Source: a virus. Taken from it: 28,703 nt of DNA. Shown here one piece after another: positions 1-6,737 of the stretch (within the stretch, counting starts at the first letter, position 1; each line of letters opens with the position of its first letter). The notes under the pieces were generated by a model. The model saw nothing but the letters and a program-made list of their open reading frames with translations, was not told the DNA's origin and searched no databases. The position numbers and the translations under genes are program-made. The stretch is from IMG/VR virus record IMGVR_UViG_3300020203_000073, positions 1-28,703 of that record. One strand, given 5' to 3'.

Positions 1-786
1 TATGCCGTTAGGGATGACACGATTCATCATTTAGATTTGATGACACTGTGTAATGCGCTGCCGTCGCAATCGGTGGATTTGATCCTGTGTGATCTGCCGT
101 ATGGAATAACGGCTTGCGCGTGGGATAGCGTCATACCGCTTGTGCCGATGTGGGCGGAATTTAAGCGCGTGATAAAACCACGCGGGGCAATCGTGCTAAC
201 AGCGACTCAGCCGTTTACGAGTGCGCTGGTAATGAGCAATCCAAAATGGTTTAAGTATGCTTGCGTATGGATAAAATCATCCCCTACTGATTTTATCCGA
301 GCAAAGCTAAAGCCCATGAATAGGCATGAGGATGTACTTATTTTTAGCCCTGCCGCCGTTGCGAATGGCGCAAGTAATCCCATGAATTATTATCCACAAG
401 GGTTAAGTATTCTTGGGAAACGCAAATACAGACCGGGCGGTACAATCCATACAAAGATTATAGGGTCTAGGCCATCACACATAAACGACTATATTCAGGA
501 ATTCGCGGGTTACCCTGATAGTATTTTAATGTTCGCAAACGGCAACCATTTTAACGTACACCCGACGCAGAAGCCTGTGGCGTTATTTGAGTATCTCATC
601 CGGACGTACACGCAACCCGGCGAATTGGTTTTTGACCCGTGTGTGGGCAGCGGGACGACAGCGATAGCAGCGAGACAGACGGGTCGCCGATTTATTTGTG
701 GCGATAGCTCGCGGGAGTATGTTGAAATTGCGCGGAAGCGATTGGCGATGCCGTATACGCTGCCAATGATGGAGATGATGAATTGA
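1..786 (+). CDS. DNA methyltransferase A (N6-adenine/N4-cytosine, beta-type), 5' truncated by window edge
   Basis: This is an S-adenosylmethionine-dependent DNA methyltransferase of the N6/N4 family. Reading from base 1 in frame 1, the catalytic motif IV appears as DLPYG (codons 31-35) and the SAM-binding motif FDPCVGSGTT lies near the C-terminus, preceded by HPTQKPVALFEYLI (motif X-like). The order IV, then variable region, then I is that of beta-type enzymes. The frame is open to base 1 and matches the second copy at 1276 codon for codon, so the true start lies upstream of the window; the TTG at 37 and ATG at 40 are internal. The central part (about 174-557) is unrelated in sequence to the second copy and is probably the target-recognition region. 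Phages use such enzymes to protect or regulate their DNA. The family is clear; the base methylated and the target are unknown. Confidence 0.88.
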   Translation, partial: YAVRDDTIHHLDLMTLCNALPSQSVDLILCDLPYGITACAWDSVIPLVPMWAEFKRVIKPRGAIVLTATQPFTSALVMSNPKWFKYACVWIKSSPTDFIRAKLKPMNRHEDVLIFSPAAVANGASNPMNYYPQGLSILGKRKYRPGGTIHTKIIGSRPSHINDYIQEFAGYPDSILMFANGNHFNVHPTQKPVALFEYLIRTYTQPGELVFDPCVGSGTTAIAARQTGRRFICGDSSREYVEIARKRLAMPYTLPMMEMMN

Positions 787-799
787 AAGCAGGTTGGGG

Positions 800-1261
800 A
801 TGAGCGCAGACGAGATAATTGTTGGTAGTAAACGGTGTGCGAAATGCGGGGAAACGAAGGCGGTGAGCGCGTTTTCGCGGCACAGCACGAAAAAAGATGG
901 ATTACGATCACAGTGCAAAGAGTGCGCGAGAGAGTACGCCCGCGTTTACTACGCTGCTAACTCAGAAAAGGTGAGAGAGGCAGTCCGCGTCTGGCAGGCT
1001 GCTAACCCGGAAAAGGCGAGAGAGGCAAGCCGCGTCTGGCAGGCTGCTAACCCGGAAAAGGTGAGAGAGGCAGTCCGCGTTTACCACGCTGCTAATCCAG
1101 AAAAGGTGAGAGAGGCAAACCGCGTCTGGCGGGCTGCTAACCCGGAAAAGGCGAGAGAGGCAAGCCGCGTCTGGCGGGCTGCTAATCCGGAAAAGGTGAG
1201 AGAGTACGCCCGCCTTTACTACGCTGCTAATCTAAAAAAGGTGAGAGCGAGATGTGGTTGA
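800..1261 (+). CDS. Zinc-ribbon protein with tandem 15-residue repeats (HNH-endonuclease-like N-terminus without the nuclease domain)
   Basis: The N-terminus carries a four-cysteine zinc ribbon: CAKC, then about 22 residues, then CKEC. The sequence style (KRCAKCGETKAVSAF...KDGLRSQCKEC) is common at the start of phage HNH endonucleases. The rest is about seven repeats of 15 residues built around AANPEKVREA, rich in Arg/Lys/Glu, probably a charged helical array. No HNH core follows: the gene stops where the second methyltransferase begins. ATG 800 was chosen because an AGG lies 6 nt upstream; TTG 794 is the alternative. It sits between two methyltransferase paralogs and its 3' end reaches into the alternative start (1252) of the second. 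It could be a DNA-binding partner or a remnant of a homing endonuclease. The fold of the zinc ribbon is fairly safe; the role is unknown. Confidence 0.72.
   Translation: MSADEIIVGSKRCAKCGETKAVSAFSRHSTKKDGLRSQCKECAREYARVYYAANSEKVREAVRVWQAANPEKAREASRVWQAANPEKVREAVRVYHAANPEKVREANRVWRAANPEKAREASRVWRAANPEKVREYARLYYAANLKKVRARCG
947..1252 (+). repeat. Tandem 45-bp coding repeats (about 6.8 units)
   Basis: Seven in-frame units of 45 bp encode 15-residue repeats (unit core AANPEKVREA followed by V/S/N, R, V, then W/Y and one residue). The units differ by only a few bases each and the last is partial and diverged (AANLKKVRAR). Near-identical DNA units imply recent expansion by slippage or unequal recombination. 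They are coding tandem repeats without spacers, so they are not a CRISPR array. Confidence 0.9.
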
Positions 1262-1275
1262 ACGCGGCGGGCGGG

Positions 1276-2199
1276 ATGATGTTGGAGCTACCAGAATATG
1301 CCGTTAGGGATGACACGATTCATCATTTAGATTTGATGACACTGTGTAATGCGCTGCCGTCGCAATCGGTGGATTTGATCCTGTGTGATCTGCCGTATGG
1401 AATAACGGCTTGCGCGTGGGATAGCGTCATACCGCTTGTGCCGATGTGGGCGGAATTTAAGCGCGTGATTAAGGACGGCGGCGTTATCGCCTTAACCGCC
1501 TCGATGCGCTTTGCTGCACAGCTTATCAGCACGAATTTAGACGGCTATAAATATGATTGGGTATGGCATAAATCCGTAGCAACCAACTTCTTGGATGTGC
1601 AGCGCAAGCCGCTTAAGGATCATGAGCATATTTTGATTTTCCATGAAGGCAAGCCCACCTATAACGCGCAAATGACACCAACAAAACAGCGTGTTATTGT
1701 CAGGCGGAAAGACCATTCCAAGAGTGAAGTTTACGGCAACTACGCGAAAGATTTCGAATACGATAATCGGGGACAAGCCTACCCGCGCAGCGTGGTTTAT
1801 ATCCCATTTGATGCTGCTCGTTTCGATAGCAGCAGGAGTACAACGTTACACCCTACGCAAAAGCCTGTGGCGTTATTTGAGTACCTCATCCGGACGTATA
1901 CGCAACCCGGTGAATTGGTTTTTGACCCGTGTGTGGGCAGCGGCACGACAGCGATAGCAGCGAGGCAGACGGGTCGCCGATTTATTTGTGGCGATAGCTC
2001 GCGGAAGTATGTCGAGGTTGCGCGGGAGCGATTGGCGATGCCGTATACGCTGCCAATGATGGGCATGATAGGAACGGAGGCCAAACCCGCAAAGGCGCTA
2101 CCAACAGAAATCTATAAACAAGTTGACCTGTTTGCTGGGGCAGCCAGTCAACAGCAGACCGAAAGCGCACCCGGCGAGGGGGTCGCTGAACCCAGCTAA
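1276..2199 (+). CDS. DNA methyltransferase B (N6-adenine/N4-cytosine, beta-type), paralog of the gene at 1-786
   Basis: This is a second beta-type DNA methyltransferase. It has DLPYG (motif IV) about 40 residues from the start and FDPCVGSGTTA (motif I) near residue 220, with HPTQKPVALFEYLI just before it. The first 173 bp shared with the other copy (1297-1469 versus 1-173) are identical and the 3' part (1848-2062 versus 558-772) is about 94% identical, but the middle differs and contains its own charged segment. A C-terminal tail of about 40 residues is present here and absent in the first copy. ATG 1276 is preferred because it leaves the usual short lead before motif IV; an in-frame ATG at 1252 overlaps the upstream gene by 10 nt and is possible. 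Neither has a strong ribosome-binding site. The two enzymes probably methylate different sequences. Confidence 0.88.
   Translation: MMLELPEYAVRDDTIHHLDLMTLCNALPSQSVDLILCDLPYGITACAWDSVIPLVPMWAEFKRVIKDGGVIALTASMRFAAQLISTNLDGYKYDWVWHKSVATNFLDVQRKPLKDHEHILIFHEGKPTYNAQMTPTKQRVIVRRKDHSKSEVYGNYAKDFEYDNRGQAYPRSVVYIPFDAARFDSSRSTTLHPTQKPVALFEYLIRTYTQPGELVFDPCVGSGTTAIAARQTGRRFICGDSSRKYVEVARERLAMPYTLPMMGMIGTEAKPAKALPTEIYKQVDLFAGAASQQQTESAPGEGVAEPS
1297..1469 (+). repeat. 173-bp perfect direct repeat of bases 1-173 (5' part of methyltransferase genes)
   Basis: Bases 1-173 and 1297-1469 are identical by direct comparison and end abruptly after the shared GCGCGTGAT. The first copy may continue to the left of the window. 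The later shared region (558-772 versus 1848-2062) carries 12 differences, so the 5' block was copied or homogenised more recently. Direct repeats of this size could recombine and remove about 1.3 kb. Confidence 0.95.
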
Positions 2200-2209
2200 C
2201 TAGCAGGGA

Positions 2210-2225
2210 CGGAACAATTGTTCCG
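2210..2225. promoter_or_regulatory. 16-bp perfect palindrome (possible operator or small hairpin)
   Basis: CGGAACAATTGTTCCG is a perfect inverted repeat located 11 nt after the methyltransferase stop codon and about 37 nt upstream of the -35 box at 2262. As RNA it would make a 6-bp stem with an AATT loop. A T-run follows about 15 nt later, so it could instead help terminate the methyltransferase transcript. As DNA it has the form of a dimeric repressor site. Confidence 0.5.
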
Positions 2226-2261
2226 ACTTTAACAACCTGTTTTTTTGATCTTGCAAAACAC

Positions 2262-2289
2262 TTGACATTATACATATTTTTATGATAAT
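2262..2289 (+). promoter_or_regulatory. Promoter for the 2331-6733 gene block
   Basis: A perfect -35 (TTGACA, 2262-2267) is followed after 16 bp by a -10 of GATAAT (2284-2289). The bases after the -35, TTATACATATTTT, match the spacers of the promoters at 7991 and 28589 (shared pattern TTGACA-N-TATACATATTTT). This suggests common control by a factor that binds inside the spacer. Confidence 0.75.
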
Positions 2290-2330
2290 ATTACCGTATA
2301 AATATGTATAGATTTTATGGAAGGAAAATG

Positions 2331-3308
2331 ATGACAATCGAACCCGAAGACACCCCGTTGGGGTTGGCCGGAACAGGGCTGCGCGACATCCGTCCTGACG
2401 ACGAAGACGACGAAGACGACGAATTGGTTACGCCAATGTTCCCCGGCGAACAGCAGACTGTAGATCACATTTCAGTATCCAGCGTAAGCCGGATGGCTGG
2501 GGACAAAGTGACAGTGGCGGTGGCATACAACGAGCGCCTGTGGGAGCGTTGGGTTTTAAGTTGTTTTGGACACAAGATTGAAACAATTGTCTTAAAAACC
2601 CCGTCTACTTTTCTGGCTTACATCGTCCATTATTCTTCCGACTCTGGCAACAACCATGAGCAATTATCGGTATTGCCTACCGACCCCGTAAAACTTGTTT
2701 TTCCGCGTACTTCCACCCCGCCGCCCGTTCCCCCGTCCACAGAAAGCGATGAGGACGACGAGGACGACGATAACGATAAGGACAATGAGCCAACGAAAAG
2801 CGAAAGCTGCAAACTCACCGAAGGCGCAACGACAGCCGTCATCCGCTACGACCCGGCGCAAGACGCGGCGGTACAAGCGTATGTGAAGGCCTCAGACGGG
2901 TTACAGAAACGCGGGTTTCAGTTTGCCGCGAAGGTCGCCTATTACGACGGCGAGATGATTGCAGTGACCTACATCCGTACGGGTAGCGTGGGAACGGGTA
3001 GCGGGGTGCTGACGGAAAGCGCCCCGACTTCGTGGGTAAATGCTATCAACGAAATCATAGATGATGAGGACGAGGACGAGACGGGGTTAACGTTGATTCA
3101 GATGGACGGCATATTGTACGGCGCACAGTCTACGATCAAAGAAATACATGCGAAAGGCGGCACATGGGTGCAGGCCGCCGCTCTCCATAACCAACTGGCG
3201 CAAGACCGCCTAAGCGAGAATAAGTCTGCGCTCAAGGCCAAGCAATCAAGCCGCCGCGAAGCGCTGTTTACTCAATTTAGCCAACCAACGGAGATGACCA
3301 ATGAATAA
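2331..3308 (+). CDS. Acidic protein with Asp/Glu tracts, unknown function
   Basis: This protein of about 325 residues has no family that I recognise. Three strongly acidic tracts (DDEDDEDDE near residue 20, SDEDDEDDD near 140, DDEDEDE near 245) separate more ordered parts. Two of these parts look alike: one around AVAYNERLWERW and one around AVIRYDPAQDAA, each followed about 25 residues later by a short beta-like stretch (LAYIVHY, IAVTYIRT). The second also resembles the start of the 5000-5578 product (AIVTYDP...LDDLQ), so a small domain may be shared. ATG 2331 sits 5 nt after AAGGA; ATG 2328 and 2304 are upstream alternatives. It is the first gene behind the 2262 promoter and overlaps the next gene by 8 nt. 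Acidic phage proteins are sometimes DNA mimics, but nothing here proves that. Confidence 0.72.
   Translation: MTIEPEDTPLGLAGTGLRDIRPDDEDDEDDELVTPMFPGEQQTVDHISVSSVSRMAGDKVTVAVAYNERLWERWVLSCFGHKIETIVLKTPSTFLAYIVHYSSDSGNNHEQLSVLPTDPVKLVFPRTSTPPPVPPSTESDEDDEDDDNDKDNEPTKSESCKLTEGATTAVIRYDPAQDAAVQAYVKASDGLQKRGFQFAAKVAYYDGEMIAVTYIRTGSVGTGSGVLTESAPTSWVNAINEIIDDEDEDETGLTLIQMDGILYGAQSTIKEIHAKGGTWVQAAALHNQLAQDRLSENKSALKAKQSSRREALFTQFSQPTEMTNE
3274..3304 (+). repeat. Gene-junction direct repeat J1, first copy (31 bp)
   Basis: This segment, from AATTTAGCCAACC to GATGACCAATGA, recurs exactly at 3876-3906. Here it encodes the last residues of the acidic protein (FSQPTEMTNE) and the start codon of the next gene at 3301. 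In the second copy it is non-coding apart from the start of the gene at 3903. Three more bases match upstream after a single mismatch. Confidence 0.95.
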
Positions 3309-3813
3309 ACAAGAATTTGCACAGCAAGCCTTGAGAAACGCCATGATTGCACTCGGTACAGAAGAAGAAGCCCTCGAAGGAATGAACTGGACTGACATGA
3401 GTTCTGCGCTGTTGTCAGTTGCTCACGCACAATATTCAGATTCTCATGAGGAAATGACGGCGACACCGCACCAAAGCACCCGCATCCGTCCGGCAACGAC
3501 AGCGTATATGATCGTTTTCAGTCCACTCATTACGGACGGTAGAAATTCCATCACCGAAGAGGGGATGGAATCCGTCTTCGCACTTGTTGATTACGCAGAC
3601 GCACTTGAGGCAACAAATAAAGAGTTGCTCGCTGCGCTGGAACGCGCATACTCCAACGCCTTCTACGAAAATGCAACCGAAACAAATTTGTTGATGGACT
3701 GGCGCGGGGCAGCCGAATCCGCAAAACGTCTGCTGCTGAAAGTCGGAGTCTCCGAAGAGCGCCTGAGCGAGTTGGAGAAAGCTGTTATGTACGAGGGACT
3801 CGACGAGTACTAA
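3301..3813 (+). CDS. Hypothetical helical phage protein
   Basis: This is a 170-residue soluble, mostly helical and acidic protein with no recognised family, signal peptide or membrane segment. Its C-terminal half (about residues 90-165) is Glu/Ala/Leu-rich and likely helical (DALEATNKELLAALERAY). ATG 3301 overlaps the end of the upstream gene (stop at 3306-3308) by 8 nt, and CGGAG about 6 nt before the ATG serves as ribosome-binding site. The gene lies exactly between the two copies of the 31-bp junction repeat, which suggests that it entered or was duplicated as a cassette. It is probably co-transcribed with its neighbours from the promoter at 2262. Confidence 0.7.
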   Translation: MNKQEFAQQALRNAMIALGTEEEALEGMNWTDMSSALLSVAHAQYSDSHEEMTATPHQSTRIRPATTAYMIVFSPLITDGRNSITEEGMESVFALVDYADALEATNKELLAALERAYSNAFYENATETNLLMDWRGAAESAKRLLLKVGVSEERLSELEKAVMYEGLDEY

Positions 3814-3829
3814 ACCTAACATCTTATCG

Positions 3830-3850
3830 GGGCGGATAACATGTCCGTCC
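3830..3850 (+). terminator. Weak hairpin after the 3301 gene
   Basis: GGGCGGA (3830-3836) can pair with TCCGTCC (3844-3850) in a 7-bp stem with one G-U pair and a 7-nt loop. Only a short AT-rich stretch (TAATTTG) follows, so termination would be partial at best. It lies in the 89-bp gap before the second copy of the junction repeat. Confidence 0.35.
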
Positions 3851-3875
3851 TAATTTGCCTTAATCGAATTAACTA

Positions 3876-3906
3876 AATTTAGCCAACCAACGGAGATGAC
3901 CAATGA
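3876..3906 (+). repeat. Gene-junction direct repeat J1, second copy (31 bp)
   Basis: This is an exact copy of 3274-3304. It supplies the ribosome-binding site (CGGAG) and the ATG (3903) of the next gene. Since the segment is a natural coding junction at 3274 and non-coding here, the first copy looks ancestral and this one the by-product of an insertion or duplication. Confidence 0.95.
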
Positions 3907-4409
3907 CCAATAACTTAGAAGACATCGCAAATCACAGAGACCGCAACATGGTGCTATTGGAGGTTCACGCGCAGACAATTTGGGCAGCCATTGGCAACCT
4001 GCCACAAGACCAAACCGCCGCCGCCGATTACGCCACCCACGCTATATGTGCGGCGTTCAACAATATGGCCGATTTGCTTAAGGAAGCGCTCACATCCTTA
4101 AATGAGGATGCCGCATACGAGAGCCGTCTACAGGCGCGGGTAAGTCAACTGGAAAACGAAATTGTCTCGCTGGCGGACAGTTTACAGGAGTATGCAGGAC
4201 GCGAAGACGCAATTGGCGACGATGCCGAATCCTACGCATACGATCAACTGATCAGTCAGATCGCACGAACTTTGGACATCAAGTCAAAGACCGCCAATAC
4301 TCTCCTCGAATTGCTGACTGGCAACCAGCCGCTTTCTGAAGACTGGAAACAAGCGATCCGCGAATACGCCATCCGGCGCAAACGGGAGGCCACAAATGCT
4401 AACGCTTAA
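3903..4409 (+). CDS. Hypothetical coiled-coil protein, paralog of the 6209 gene
   Basis: This is a 168-residue acidic helical protein with a likely coiled coil in the middle (ARVSQLENEIVSLADSLQEY, about residues 78-97). Its C-terminal third (DQLISQIARTLDI...LLELLTG) is similar to that of the 6209-6733 product (QRLIGDLAQALNM...IIDMLTG), and the N-terminal halves share a similar helical pattern, so the two are probably paralogs. Start ATG 3903 has CGGAG at a suitable distance inside the repeated junction. The gene overlaps the next one by 14 nt. There are no catalytic motifs, and the role is unknown. Confidence 0.72.
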   Translation: MTNNLEDIANHRDRNMVLLEVHAQTIWAAIGNLPQDQTAAADYATHAICAAFNNMADLLKEALTSLNEDAAYESRLQARVSQLENEIVSLADSLQEYAGREDAIGDDAESYAYDQLISQIARTLDIKSKTANTLLELLTGNQPLSEDWKQAIREYAIRRKREATNANA

Positions 4410-4581
4410 CCTGCTGCCGCATGTTGATTTCGATGCCGATACCGAACTGTTCCCGGTGTCCGATTTCAGCGAGCCGTACTCCGCTAACAGATTGCTTCTG
4501 GAAGCTGATTACGTGGTGACGGATTTTGGTAACTTGTCCGCGCTGGTCGCGGAAGCGCTGACGGCGGGGGTAGCGCGATGA
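4396..4581 (+). CDS. Small hypothetical acidic protein (61 aa)
   Basis: This short acidic protein (MLTLNLLPHVDFDADTELF...) has no recognised domain. It is supported by context: its ATG overlaps the end of the previous gene by 14 nt, a GGGAGG sequence lies about 6 nt upstream (4384-4389), and its stop overlaps the next start in an ATGA (4578-4581). Such coupling fits a compact phage operon. A function cannot be suggested. Confidence 0.6.
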   Translation: MLTLNLLPHVDFDADTELFPVSDFSEPYSANRLLLEADYVVTDFGNLSALVAEALTAGVAR

Positions 4582-5003
4582 TGATTGACCGTTCCCCGAT
4601 TGACCGCCTGCACACCGAAATCGTGGAAAATCTTGACCGGGCGCTGACTAAAAGCGGTTATCCGCATCAACCCGGTAAATCGCTCATTGGGCGAGTGATT
4701 ACATTGGTCTCTGAACTCAAGTCGCTCCGTACCCAGACAGCAGAATTCGTTAACTTACAAACGCAGTTCTCGTCAGTGTTCAATAAACTGGATCGCTTTA
4801 AACGGCAGCTTGAAACCATTCGCGCCCAGCTAGACAACGCGGGTATCCCGTCGGCTGTCTTCACACTTGAAGGCCAGTTTAAACGCGTCCGGTTGCTCAT
4901 TGATCGTGAAAACGCCGCCCGTCAACAGGTCATCACGCTCACCGCCGAGCGCGATCTGCTTGCCCGTAAACTTAAAGTCAAAGAAAAAGAGGATGCAAAA
5001 TGA
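4578..5003 (+). CDS. Hypothetical coiled-coil protein
   Basis: This 141-residue protein is predicted to be almost all helix with heptad-like patterns from about residue 48 to the end (VSELKSLRTQTAEF, RFKRQLETIRAQL, TAERDLLARKLKVKEKED). Two ATG codons lie in tandem (4578 and 4581). The first overlaps the preceding stop and the protein's own stop overlaps the next start (ATGA at 5000-5003). Its last codons form the 48-bp junction repeat found again at 6955-7002, where they are no longer part of a gene. Structural or scaffolding roles are typical of such proteins, but nothing specific can be assigned. Confidence 0.7.
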   Translation: MMIDRSPIDRLHTEIVENLDRALTKSGYPHQPGKSLIGRVITLVSELKSLRTQTAEFVNLQTQFSSVFNKLDRFKRQLETIRAQLDNAGIPSAVFTLEGQFKRVRLLIDRENAARQQVITLTAERDLLARKLKVKEKEDAK

Positions 5004-5007
5004 CCAC
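4960..5007 (+). repeat. Gene-junction direct repeat J2, first copy (48 bp)
   Basis: This segment covers the last codons of the coiled-coil gene (ending KVKEKEDAK), the ribosome-binding site AAAGAGGATG and the first codons (ATGACCAC) of the next gene. It recurs at 6955-7002 with one mismatch (G at 4977, A at 6972). This is a second case of a duplicated gene junction in the block. Confidence 0.95.
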
Positions 5008-5578
5008 TATTTATCAATTTTCTAGCACAGAAGAAACAACACCTCGCGAGCCTCGCACTCTGCGTTACGCGCCCGAAATCGGTAAGCGCACCGCCATCGT
5101 CACCTATGACCCACTCGATACTGATGAACGGAATCTGGCGATTAAAGCGCTGGACGACCTGCAAGACCGGGACTGGAACATCATCAGCACGACCACCCCC
5201 GCGCACAATCACGGCTTCATCACGGTCATGCTCACCCGCTACATCTTCGCCACGCCCGACCCCGAGCCAGTCGCACTGGTTGAAGTTCCCGTTGAGGTTA
5301 AGCCCGAACCCGAAGTTCGCACCGTTACGGGAACGCTCATTATGGATGTGTATGAACTCGATGCACATATTTACGGGGGGTCGTTGAGCAATCCGACCTT
5401 CATTGAGGCGTTGCGCTCCAAGCAGTATTCATTGGATGAGCTAAAAGCAGTTGGCAACAATGCGCCAACCGTTCAGCATGGCAAAGAAATAATTTTGGAT
5501 GCCATTGAAAAGTTGATGCGCCCACCGTCTTTCCCCTTTAGACCGTTTGGATTACCCGCTGAGGTGCAGCAACCATGA
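5000..5578 (+). CDS. Hypothetical protein sharing a small domain with the acidic protein
   Basis: This 192-residue protein is of unknown family. Its first part (about residues 30-80: RTAIVTYDP, IKALDDLQDRDW, GFITVMLTRY) resembles a segment of the 2331-3308 product (TAVIRYDP...DGLQKRGFQF...IAVTYIRT), which suggests a common alpha/beta module. A Pro/Val/Glu linker (EPVALVEVPVEVKPEPEV, near residues 92-109) leads to a second part (TLIMDVYELDAHIYGG) that may correspond to TLIQMDGILYGA in the same acidic protein. The ATG at 5000 is coupled to the previous stop and GAGGA lies just upstream. The gene overlaps the next by 4 nt. The paralogy is my reading by eye and no function is implied. Confidence 0.7.
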   Translation: MTTIYQFSSTEETTPREPRTLRYAPEIGKRTAIVTYDPLDTDERNLAIKALDDLQDRDWNIISTTTPAHNHGFITVMLTRYIFATPDPEPVALVEVPVEVKPEPEVRTVTGTLIMDVYELDAHIYGGSLSNPTFIEALRSKQYSLDELKAVGNNAPTVQHGKEIILDAIEKLMRPPSFPFRPFGLPAEVQQP

Positions 5579-6219
5579 CCATGACACAAGACCCACAAAC
5601 CGAAACCGCACGTCAACTCGTCGCCGTCCAGAAGCGCATCGGCGCGCTAGCAGATGGACAAGCGACATTGGGAGAAATTTGGGCATCCTTAAACACCGTC
5701 TACCTCAAAGCGCAAGAGGCGAACGATCAAGAGACACTCGCCGCAGTTCCGGCAATTTGGGAACGCGCCGAGCAGCTTGCGAATACCAGCGCAGCCGCAA
5801 TCACGGTTGCGGGTGGCGCACTTGAGATTGCAGGAGCGGTAGCCTTGCAGCGCGACGAAGCCGCGAAAGCCTACAAAGAGTTACACAAGGCGGCGGTTGA
5901 TGGCGATGGCAAACACCCCGTCATCGGTCAGCTTATCGAGGCAGTTGAAGAACATGTCCATGAGTTCATGGAAGAGATGGAAGCCATCCATTACCAAGAC
6001 AGTCCCGAAGACGATATGCAAGTCGCCCACGAAAACGTATCGGGCGAACTTGAGAAAATCGGCGTAAGCCAAAAAGCAGCGATTCGGTTTGCAAATTGGA
6101 CACTTTACTACACCCTCATAGAGGTTACACCGGAGCAGGGCAAAGCCCTTGCTGCTGCTATTGAAGTGCTGTTCGGCGGTACACATCCCGAATGGGAGGA
6201 TGAATTAGATGACGAATAA
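5575..6219 (+). CDS. Hypothetical alpha-helical acidic protein
   Basis: This 214-residue protein is rich in Ala, Glu and Gln, mostly helical, with a hydrophobic Ala/Gly stretch near residues 76-90 (AAITVAGGALEIAGAVAL) and an acidic C-terminus (WEDELDDE). The start ATG 5575 overlaps the preceding stop (ATGA) and its end overlaps the next start at 6209 by 11 nt. No enzymatic motif or transmembrane segment is convincing. It belongs to the same coupled gene block as its neighbours. Confidence 0.7.
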   Translation: MTMTQDPQTETARQLVAVQKRIGALADGQATLGEIWASLNTVYLKAQEANDQETLAAVPAIWERAEQLANTSAAAITVAGGALEIAGAVALQRDEAAKAYKELHKAAVDGDGKHPVIGQLIEAVEEHVHEFMEEMEAIHYQDSPEDDMQVAHENVSGELEKIGVSQKAAIRFANWTLYYTLIEVTPEQGKALAAAIEVLFGGTHPEWEDELDDE

Positions 6220-6733
6220 TACCCTCGCCCTACACCCGTCGCACATCGACCAAGAGGTTATGGAAGGCGCGCTCGTTAAGCCTGATCGCCTAGAAGCCCT
6301 ACGCACCTGTTTCGAGTGGCTGATAACACCCAACCTCGAAGATGTCCAGATGGTGGAGTACCTCGCTGAGATGTGGGGATTGATCGCCAGCATGGACTCG
6401 GACGTGCGCCACCTGACCAAAGCCTATCAGGGCGCGATGGGTATGGCATCAGAGTTCCTGAGTCAGCGTGATGCGGTGTTGGATGAGAACGCGATTGATG
6501 TAAAAGACGCAGAGAAAAACGGTCAGCAGCGGCTGATCGGTGATCTGGCGCAGGCGCTTAATATGGGCATCGCGCAGACGGAGCGCATCATTGATATGTT
6601 GACGGGCGACGATGATGTGATTTACATCAGTCGCTTTGACCTATACGAAGCGCTACGGAAAGTCAGCAGTGAGATTGAGGAAGCCTTAGCCTGTGACGAC
6701 GAAGCAGGGGAGGGCGACCCGGACGACGATTAA
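6209..6733 (+). CDS. Hypothetical helical protein, paralog of the 3903 gene
   Basis: This 174-residue acidic helical protein ends in a strongly acidic tail (CDDEAGEGDPDDD). Its region QRLIGDLAQALNMGIAQTE...IIDMLTG aligns by eye with DQLISQIARTLDIKSKTA...LLELLTG of the 3903-4409 product, and both end with a short helix after this motif. The ATG at 6209 is within the end of the previous gene, with GGGAGG 5' of it at 6195-6200. The stop is followed by the folded RNA candidate rather than another gene, so this ends the coupled cluster. Confidence 0.72.
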   Translation: MTNNTLALHPSHIDQEVMEGALVKPDRLEALRTCFEWLITPNLEDVQMVEYLAEMWGLIASMDSDVRHLTKAYQGAMGMASEFLSQRDAVLDENAIDVKDAEKNGQQRLIGDLAQALNMGIAQTERIIDMLTGDDDVIYISRFDLYEALRKVSSEIEEALACDDEAGEGDPDDD

Positions 6734-6737
6734 ACCT

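Noticed and set aside
510-918. Minus-strand frames opposite the first methyltransferase
   Set aside because: They mirror the same shadows opposite the second methyltransferase (1797-2084, 1982-2275), as expected from the repeated coding sequence.
947-1252. Possible CRISPR array from regular 45-bp repeats
   Set aside because: Units are contiguous, without spacers, keep one reading frame and encode a regular 15-residue motif.
2630-2876. Minus-strand frames with poly-Ser or Arg/Val runs opposite the acidic protein
   Set aside because: They are complementary shadows of the Asp/Glu codon tracts of the gene at 2331.
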